64,000 nt of DNA, taken from the NCBI RefSeq assembly GCF_024345225.1, contig NZ_BROD01000001.1:930001-994000 (forward strand). Direction: 5' to 3'. The position numbers and the translations under genes are program-made. The notes below the pieces were generated by a model. It did not search any database and was not told the DNA's origin. It worked only from the letters and a program-made list of their open reading frames with translations. Positions 59,852 to 64,000 of this stretch are shown one piece after another. Source of the stretch: Clostridium sp. TW13. GTDB taxonomy: Bacteria > Bacillota > Clostridia > Clostridiales > Clostridiaceae. The first letter of the stretch is position 1. Each line of letters starts with the position of its first letter.

Positions 59852-59967
59852 AAACTTCGTTCTTTTCTTTTTTACATAAAAAATAATAAATTTATAAAAA
59901 AATGAGAAACTTTAAAGAAAATTAAGCATATATTAAACCATAAAGCAAAGCAAGAGAGGTTGAGCGT

Positions 59968-60102
59968 ATGGCGGTAGTTATTCCGGTATCTTTCAAAAAC
60001 AAAGAGAAGTATTTACTAGAATACGTAAAAGATAAAGATTTTAGTTATTATGTTAAGCAGCTAATAAAAAAAGATATGAAAAGTAAAGAGAAAGAAATAT
60101 AA
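59968..60102 (+). CDS. Small RHH-like protein
   Basis: This 44-residue protein (MAVVIPVSFKNKEKYLLEYV; FSYYVKQLIKKDM) shows a beta strand followed by two helices as in CopG-type plasmid copy-number regulators and some plasmid partition/replication regulators. GAGAGG precedes the start. It fits the plasmid-like character of the module. Confidence 0.6.
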   Translation: MAVVIPVSFKNKEKYLLEYVKDKDFSYYVKQLIKKDMKSKEKEI

Positions 60103-60120
60103 ATTTTAGGAGGTATTTAC

Positions 60121-60501
60121 ATGGAAAATAGTAAAGAAGAATACACACAATTTTCTACAGAAATTATAGTTGAAGGTGAAGAAAGTGTACCATTTTGCAT
60201 AAAAGTTGTACTTACTAGAGAAAACGGCATAAAGAATCAATTTTCAGTTTATACACCTACGGATCTTTTAAGGTTTTTTAAAGCAATCATAGCTGAAGGT
60301 AAAGAAAAATTATATCGTTGTATTGATTGTTTTTTTGAAAGAGATTATCGTATTCTTTCCATAGGACAGTTACATTTTGACTATGTTGATGAATATAATA
60401 GCTTTCTTATAGCTTTTGGTGATAGTACATTTGTTGACGAGATTAATAGTCATCTTGAAGAAATTTTAACTACAAACATTTTGGAAGGAGAAAAGTTATG
60501 A
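60121..60501 (+). CDS. Hypothetical acidic protein of the right-end module
   Basis: This 126-residue acidic protein (FSTEIIVEGEESVPFCIKVV; LFSY-like motifs absent; RDYRILSIGQLHFDYVDEYN) appears alpha/beta. AGGAGG precedes the start and it overlaps the next gene by 4 bases. Not recognised. Confidence 0.65.
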   Translation: MENSKEEYTQFSTEIIVEGEESVPFCIKVVLTRENGIKNQFSVYTPTDLLRFFKAIIAEGKEKLYRCIDCFFERDYRILSIGQLHFDYVDEYNSFLIAFGDSTFVDEINSHLEEILTTNILEGEKL

Positions 60502-60779
60502 ATAGCAGATATGAAAAAGATGAAATAGACATTAATAAAACAATAATTAAAGGAGTTGCAATTACAGTAGTATCATTAGTTACTATAAAGTTCATGCCAC
60601 TTTTAGGTATAAATGCAGCTATAGGAAATGGTGTAACTTGGATTACTGGAGGGACAAGAGTTGCAGATGGCTTTATGATCCCAAACTATTTTAAAGCATT
60701 AGTAGGCTTAATGTTTGGAGTGGATGTTTACTGTGTTGTGAAGAAAGATAATAGCAATTTTAAGAAGGTTAGAAGATGA
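60498..60779 (+). CDS. Membrane protein of the right-end module
   Basis: This 93-residue protein has two hydrophobic segments (IIKGVAITVVSLVTIKFMPL; YFKALVGLMFGVDVYCVV). It overlaps both neighbours by 4 bases, so it is translated in one coupled block with the FtsK-like gene. It might anchor that ATPase at the membrane. Not recognised. Confidence 0.65.
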   Translation: MNSRYEKDEIDINKTIIKGVAITVVSLVTIKFMPLLGINAAIGNGVTWITGGTRVADGFMIPNYFKALVGLMFGVDVYCVVKKDNSNFKKVRR

Positions 60780-62056
60780 TACCAGCTATTGCATTAGTGC
60801 CAGTTGCAGTTGGGTTAGGGAGTTATGCTAGTTACTTATATAAAAGTACAGCATATATTAGAAGGTTTAAGGAAGATTTTAATAACATTATGATAGCTAC
60901 AGGAATAGAAAACAAAAACCATGAAACATTTAAAATAGTAGATATTCATTCTAAAAATTATGGATTAGAGGTATTTTTAAATGTACCAGATGGCTTATCT
61001 ATAGAACATTTGAATAATAAGCTGAATATTTTACAAGATAATTTTAATGGAATTGTAGAGTTAGAAAAAGATAGATTTAAAAATTATATACAACTAGATT
61101 TAATAACTAAAGATATAGCCAAGTATCAATTTACGCCAGTTAAAGCTAAAGAAAGTGAACTGTCATTAGGCAAGGACTATAAAGGACGAGATTTCCTTTT
61201 AGATGTAAATAAAAACCCACATTTAGGTATATTCGGGACTACTGGAAGTGGCAAAAGTTTCTTACTAGCAAGTATTTTAAGCAACCTTTTATACAATTCT
61301 GCTGATATGGTAGACATTTATTTAAATCAAGTTGTAAAGAGCGAACTAGCTTGTTTTAGGGATTGCAAGGGCGTTAAATTCACAGCAACTACATTTTTAG
61401 AAGTAGATTTAATATTAGATAAGATACGCCTAATATTGGAGAATAGAAGTGAGTTATTCGATGTATACGGAATTAGAAATATAACTCAATACAATAAGCA
61501 TTATCCTAAGCGGAAATTAAAACGAATATATTTCGTCATAGAAGAAATTAGTTTCTTTATGGAGGAAGGATTTCAGTATATATGGAATAACTTATTATTA
61601 ATTGCCAAAGCTGGGAGAGCATTGGGTATACATCTTATTTGCGCTAGTCAGAGAGCGGTGGCAACCGAAATTAATCCAACATTTAAGCAACAACTAACTA
61701 AAGTTTGCTTACAAATGTCTTCTTTAGATTCAGTTAATATATTAGGCGTAGGTGATGCCAAAGACCTTAAAGAAAGAGAAATTCTAATTTTAACAACTAA
61801 GGGATTTATAAGGACGAGCTCACCATGGATAGACGAAGATTATAGGATCCTGCATAATTTCATTAAAGAAATTCACATTCCCAACCATGATAAAAAAGAG
61901 CCTACCAAACCAGTTTTATTATTATCTAGTCCGGCTACAAAGAAAAAGGACAGTAAAGATATTACCATTGTAGATGTACCATTTAAAGAAGAACCCCCAA
62001 AAGATAAAAAGAAACGCAAAGGCGAAATAGATATTGACGAATGGAGTGATTTCTAA
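60776..62056 (+). CDS. FtsK/SpoIIIE (TcpA-like) DNA translocase ATPase
   Basis: This 426-residue protein has an N-terminal hydrophobic stretch (AIALVPVAVGLGSYASYLY), then an FtsK-type motor domain with Walker A GIFGTTGSGKSFLLA, Walker B IYFVIEEISFF and ICASQRAVATEINP ([14 protein letters not shown] region). A lysine- and aspartate-rich tail follows. The length and architecture fit TcpA/Tcp-coupling or plasmid/ICE FtsK-like proteins rather than chromosomal FtsK. It stands just before a replication-relaxation-like gene. ATGA overlap with the previous gene. Confidence 0.85.
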   Translation: MIPAIALVPVAVGLGSYASYLYKSTAYIRRFKEDFNNIMIATGIENKNHETFKIVDIHSKNYGLEVFLNVPDGLSIEHLNNKLNILQDNFNGIVELEKDRFKNYIQLDLITKDIAKYQFTPVKAKESELSLGKDYKGRDFLLDVNKNPHLGIFGTTGSGKSFLLASILSNLLYNSADMVDIYLNQVVKSELACFRDCKGVKFTATTFLEVDLILDKIRLILENRSELFDVYGIRNITQYNKHYPKRKLKRIYFVIEEISFFMEEGFQYIWNNLLLIAKAGRALGIHLICASQRAVATEINPTFKQQLTKVCLQMSSLDSVNILGVGDAKDLKEREILILTTKGFIRTSSPWIDEDYRILHNFIKEIHIPNHDKKEPTKPVLLLSSPATKKKDSKDITIVDVPFKEEPPKDKKKRKGEIDIDEWSDF

Positions 62057-62643
62057 TGCTTACAGAACGTGACACAAAGGTTTTAAAATGGATAGAAGAT
62101 AATAAGGTTATTACTATAGAAGAAGCTAGATACATGTTTTTTGAGGGCAATTATAAGGTATGTTGGAGAAGGCTAGACCAATTAGAACAAATGGAGATTT
62201 TAAAGAGTTATAAGAATAAATACGATGGTAAAAAAGTTTATTACCAAGATAAGAAAATCAGCAGTCATGATTTATTTATTCATTACTTTTTGGGAGAAAT
62301 TTATAAAAGAGGTGGAGAATTACTGCAAATAAAGTATCAGCCAAGATACCTAAATGACCTCATTCGCCCCGATAGCTTTTTAGCTTTTAAATGGAACAAT
62401 AGAGTATTTTTAATACTATTAGAAGTGGATTACACTCATTTCACTGATACAAGCAAATTCATTCTTTATGAAAAGATGTTCAAAGAGGACTCTCTAGGAA
62501 CAATAAAAAAATTCGGAACATTCCCCAAACTTTTAATAGTAAGACCAAATCTAAATACTACTAGATACAGTAGTAAAAACTTTGAGGTGATCTATACCAC
62601 GCTTAATTATAAAAATTTGGACGAGTTCTTGTTTATTACCTAA
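62056..62643 (+). CDS. Replication-relaxation-like (PF13814-type) protein
   Basis: This 195-residue protein has an N-terminal winged helix (LTERDTKVLKWIEDNKVITI; NYKVCWRRLDQLEQMEILKS) and a C-terminal core with LLEVDYTHFTDTSKFILYEK and FGTFPKLLIVRPNL, which resembles the Replic_Relax family found beside FtsK-like ATPases in plasmids and ICEs. It starts in the FtsK-like stop (TAATG). Whether it initiates replication, nicks or only binds DNA is not known. Confidence 0.68.
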   Translation: MLTERDTKVLKWIEDNKVITIEEARYMFFEGNYKVCWRRLDQLEQMEILKSYKNKYDGKKVYYQDKKISSHDLFIHYFLGEIYKRGGELLQIKYQPRYLNDLIRPDSFLAFKWNNRVFLILLEVDYTHFTDTSKFILYEKMFKEDSLGTIKKFGTFPKLLIVRPNLNTTRYSSKNFEVIYTTLNYKNLDEFLFIT

Positions 62644-62877
62644 TTACTTATTATTATATTCCTTAAATCCTATATTCCCTTATTATTATCAAGAAACAAA
62701 AATGACTTATTTACTAAGTTTGAAGGGTGCACTTTGTAGATAATATAAAAAAATATCTCCATAGTTTTCTACACCCTTTTCTACACATTAATCTACAGTT
62801 ATTTCTACATACCACTATAGAAAAAACTCACACAAAACACAAGATTAAAATTATACAAAACAGGAGCGTGATTAACT
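62644..62877. other. Non-coding region with origin-like repeats
   Basis: This 234-bp gap after the replication-relaxation-like gene contains four CTACA-centred 12-bp units (62766-62812), one inverted TGTAGA near 62735, and AT-rich flanks. An ORF drawn through it (62727-62948) merely translates the repeat as FLHPFLHINLQLFLHTT and lacks a ribosome site, so I treat it as non-coding. Confidence 0.55.
62765..62812 (+). repeat. Four 12-bp-phased CTACA repeats (iteron-like)
   Basis: CTACA begins at 62769, 62781, 62793 and 62805, each exactly 12 bp apart, with unit TTTTCTACACCC and close variants. An inverted copy lies about 30 bp upstream. Regular phasing beside a replication-type gene suggests iterons of an origin, or an operator for the module regulator. 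Confidence 0.65.
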
Positions 62878-63267
62878 ATGGAGACAATATCCATACTAAT
62901 AATATTATGTACAGTAATAAAAATAATATACACTTGGTGTATAAATAAACTTTTTGCTAGTACCCCAGCATTTGCAGAGATCAGCGCAGAGCAGTACATT
63001 GATTATGTTAATTCTAAAACATTACGTAGCTGCGATGTAGAATGTGCCTACGCTCAAACTCGTAATCTATTCAATCAGGCTTTAAAATCTGGTGAATTAG
63101 ATAGGGGTAAAATACTTGCTGTTAAATTATACTTAGAGAAACATGTCAAGAAGTACCAAACACAAAGGAAATTCGAGAATGATGCTCACAAAATCTATGC
63201 GATGTTAAAGGCGGCTGACATTAAGGTTAGGGACTTTAAAGTCGTAGATTCAATTATTTTTAAATAA
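62878..63267 (+). CDS. Hypothetical protein with N-terminal membrane helix
   Basis: This 129-residue protein has an N-terminal hydrophobic helix (TISILIILCTVIKIIYTWC) and a helical charged rest (CAYAQTRNLFNQALKSGELD). Ribosome site GGAGCG is weak. It follows the repeat region and ends in a terminator. Not recognised. Confidence 0.65.
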   Translation: METISILIILCTVIKIIYTWCINKLFASTPAFAEISAEQYIDYVNSKTLRSCDVECAYAQTRNLFNQALKSGELDRGKILAVKLYLEKHVKKYQTQRKFENDAHKIYAMLKAADIKVRDFKVVDSIIFK

Positions 63268-63274
63268 CTAGATT

Positions 63275-63316
63275 GACTTAGGAATTACAGTGGTATGTTT
63301 CCTAAGTCTTTTTTTA
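63275..63316 (+). terminator. Intrinsic terminator
   Basis: GACTTAGGA pairs with TCCTAAGTC around a 16-base loop, followed by T8. It ends the right-end module transcript. Confidence 0.85.
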
Positions 63317-63375
63317 CATAATAAGGAAGGATTTTTAAATAGAATATAGAAATGTACTCAAGGAGGTGGAAAATT

Positions 63376-63525
63376 ATGAAAAAGGTGAAAATGATAAATG
63401 GATTCAAAGTTATTGAAATAGAGAAGGAAGTTGACGAGAAAACACTTGAAGAAAACAGAAGAAAAGCACTTCAAGAATTATACGATATCTTCTATAATAA
63501 AGATACGGAGAACTCTATAAAATAA
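63376..63525 (+). CDS. Small hypothetical protein, near attR
   Basis: This 49-residue protein (MKKVKMINGFKVIEIEKEVD) has a short strand-rich start and a charged helix. AGGAGGTGG precedes the ATG. Not recognised; a good ribosome site supports translation. Confidence 0.6.
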   Translation: MKKVKMINGFKVIEIEKEVDEKTLEENRRKALQELYDIFYNKDTENSIK

Positions 63526-63540
63526 AAGGGGTGAAGAAAT

Positions 63541-63684
63541 ATGGTTAAGGTGACTATAATAGAACCGGATATCACACAGGAAGAAAATGAAAGACGATTA
63601 GAAATTGTTAAACAAATACTTCAACAGATAGCAAATGAACCAAATGAACCAGATGAGCCTATAAAGAGCGGCAATAAAAAATGA
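63541..63684 (+). CDS. Small hypothetical protein, last gene before attR
   Basis: This 47-residue acidic protein (MVKVTIIEPDITQEENERRL) has a strand plus helix layout similar to the preceding small protein, suggesting an old duplication (both start with a K-V-x-x-I strand, then E-x-D-x-x-x-x-E-E/N-x-R-R). GGGGTG precedes the start. Function is unknown. Confidence 0.58.
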   Translation: MVKVTIIEPDITQEENERRLEIVKQILQQIANEPNEPDEPIKSGNKK

Positions 63685-63693
63685 CCTAATATA

Positions 63694-63735
63694 AAATTGG
63701 TGGCAAGTTTAATTTTGCCACCAATTTGCCACCAA
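63694..63735. repeat. Right arm-type integrase sites
   Basis: TTGCCACCAA occurs at 63715-63724 and 63726-63735 (11-bp step, as on the left), and inverted at 63697-63706. The inverted pair forms a perfect 13-bp palindrome arm AAATTGGTGGCAA/TTGCCACCAATTT. The recurrence at both prophage ends indicates arm sites bound by the integrase N-terminal domain. Confidence 0.75.
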
Positions 63736-63740
63736 AAAAG

Positions 63741-63790
63741 AATAAAAAGTAATAAAAAGTAATACATAAAAATACATAAAAATAATTTAA
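63741..63790. repeat. 10-bp-phased A-tract repeats beside attR
   Basis: AATAAAAAGT twice and AATACATAAA twice, then AATAATTTAA, occupy five consecutive 10-bp turns between the arm sites and the attR core. Helically phased A-tracts bend DNA, and tandem sites can bind excisionase. The region may assemble the excision complex. Confidence 0.6.
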
Positions 63791-63849
63791 AAAAGTTGAA
63801 AATGCTATACTTACACAAAAATAAACATAAGTGTCAATAAGTAAAATGA

Positions 63850-63881
63850 AATACAGAACTCGGCTTATAGACTTATCTCGC
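63850..63881 (+). mobile_element. attR, prophage right attachment core
   Basis: AATACAGAACTCGGCTTATA then GACTTATCTCGC repeats the rnpB 3' end with one base less than attL. Beyond it the host sequence resumes with the likely original rnpB terminator. Confidence 0.93.
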
Positions 63882-63892
63882 TAACTTGATTG

Positions 63893-63923
63893 AAACACTC
63901 ACTTTATTGTGGGTGTTTTTTTA
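63893..63923 (+). terminator. Original host rnpB terminator, displaced by integration
   Basis: ACACTCAC (63895-63902) pairs with GTGGGTGT (63909-63916) around a 6-base loop, followed by T6. It lies 12-14 bp beyond attR, where the rnpB terminator would stand in an uninfected chromosome. The remaining sequence to 64000 shows no ORF I can support. Confidence 0.75.
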
Positions 63924-64000
63924 GTTATACGCTGATTTTTAATAGTCTACGACAGAGTGTTATTACTTCTTTAAACATATATTGATCTATAATAATAAAT

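Larger units (their letters stand above)
24018..63881 (+). mobile_element. Intact-looking siphovirus-type prophage (about 39.9 kb)
   Basis: The element is bounded by attL and attR core repeats. It carries integrase, lysogeny control, replication, terminase, head, tail, lysis and an accessory right-end module. Head genes are HK97-like, and the frameshifted tail chaperones plus tape measure indicate a long non-contractile tail. No head or tail module is missing or visibly interrupted, so it may be inducible. Synteny resembles other clostridial temperate phages, but no specific relative is claimed. Confidence 0.95.

Noticed and set aside
62727-62948. ORF of 73 codons over the CTACA repeats
   Set aside because: It has no ribosome site, its composition follows the 12-bp repeat, and it overlaps the next gene; the repeats are better explained as iterons or operator.

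Overview
This window is a low-GC chromosome segment of a Clostridium sensu stricto-type Firmicute. Support for this comes from AT-rich coding, strong AGGAGG ribosome binding sites, frequent TTG/GTG starts, the gene orders ybeY-dgkA-(cdd remnant)-era-recO and dgt-dnaG-rpoD-trmK-nif3, a CotS-like spore-coat kinase homologue, and pyruvate phosphate dikinase next to a CcpN-like regulator. The species cannot be named from the sequence alone.

Region 1 (1-23572) is host core and metabolism. It holds the end of ybeY, a DgkA-PAP2 fusion, a decayed cytidine deaminase remnant, era, recO (no ordinary start codon), a DUF4342 protein, ccpN-like and ppdK, a CotS-family kinase on the minus strand, then dgt, dnaG, rpoD, trmK, nif3-like and a MATE exporter. 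A 200-nt structured non-coding RNA candidate follows (about 15724-15925), then small accessory genes (membrane protein, serine hydrolase, two alpha/beta hydrolases, a GNAT acetyltransferase) and a domain-permuted family 3 glycoside hydrolase.

Region 2 (23659-24050) is rnpB, the RNase P RNA, with its own promoter. A prophage of about 39.9 kb is integrated in its 3' end. The core is repeated as attL (24018-24050) and attR (63850-63881). The prophage restores the rnpB 3' end and supplies a new terminator; the likely original terminator now lies beyond attR.

Region 3 (24018-63881) is a siphovirus-type prophage with HK97-like head genes. From left to right it carries: integrase and a small RHH-like gene (minus strand); a divergent HTH-TPR regulator followed directly by a 40-residue secreted pro-peptide gene (an arbitrium/RRNPP-like signalling candidate); cI/Cro-like regulators with operator repeats; a Rha antirepressor; a protein with 25 copies of a pentapeptide encoded by a 15-bp minisatellite; a phage sigma factor; ERF recombinase; a DnaD-like initiator and DnaC-like loader; RuvC-like resolvase; SSB; an orphan cytosine methyltransferase; MazG-like; an ArpU/RinA-type late regulator; HNH; a cos candidate; terminase; portal; protease; capsid; connectors; tail tube; frameshifted tail chaperones; tape measure; Dit; Tal; a BppU-GDPD receptor-binding protein; two holin-like genes; and an amidase endolysin with an internal start for its cell-wall-binding domain.

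Region 4 (59645-63684, still inside the prophage) looks like a plasmid- or ICE-derived module: HTH, small RHH-like protein, two unknowns, an FtsK/TcpA-like ATPase, a replication-relaxation-like protein, four 12-bp-phased CTACA repeats and small ORFs. It is followed by integrase arm-type sites and 10-bp-phased A-tracts next to attR.

The two most interesting candidates are the peptide-signalling cassette, whose putative operator motif sits in both its own promoter and the integrase promoter, and the FtsK/replication-relaxation/iteron module in a phage that already has its own replication genes. All functional assignments come from reading motifs and context; no database search was run.
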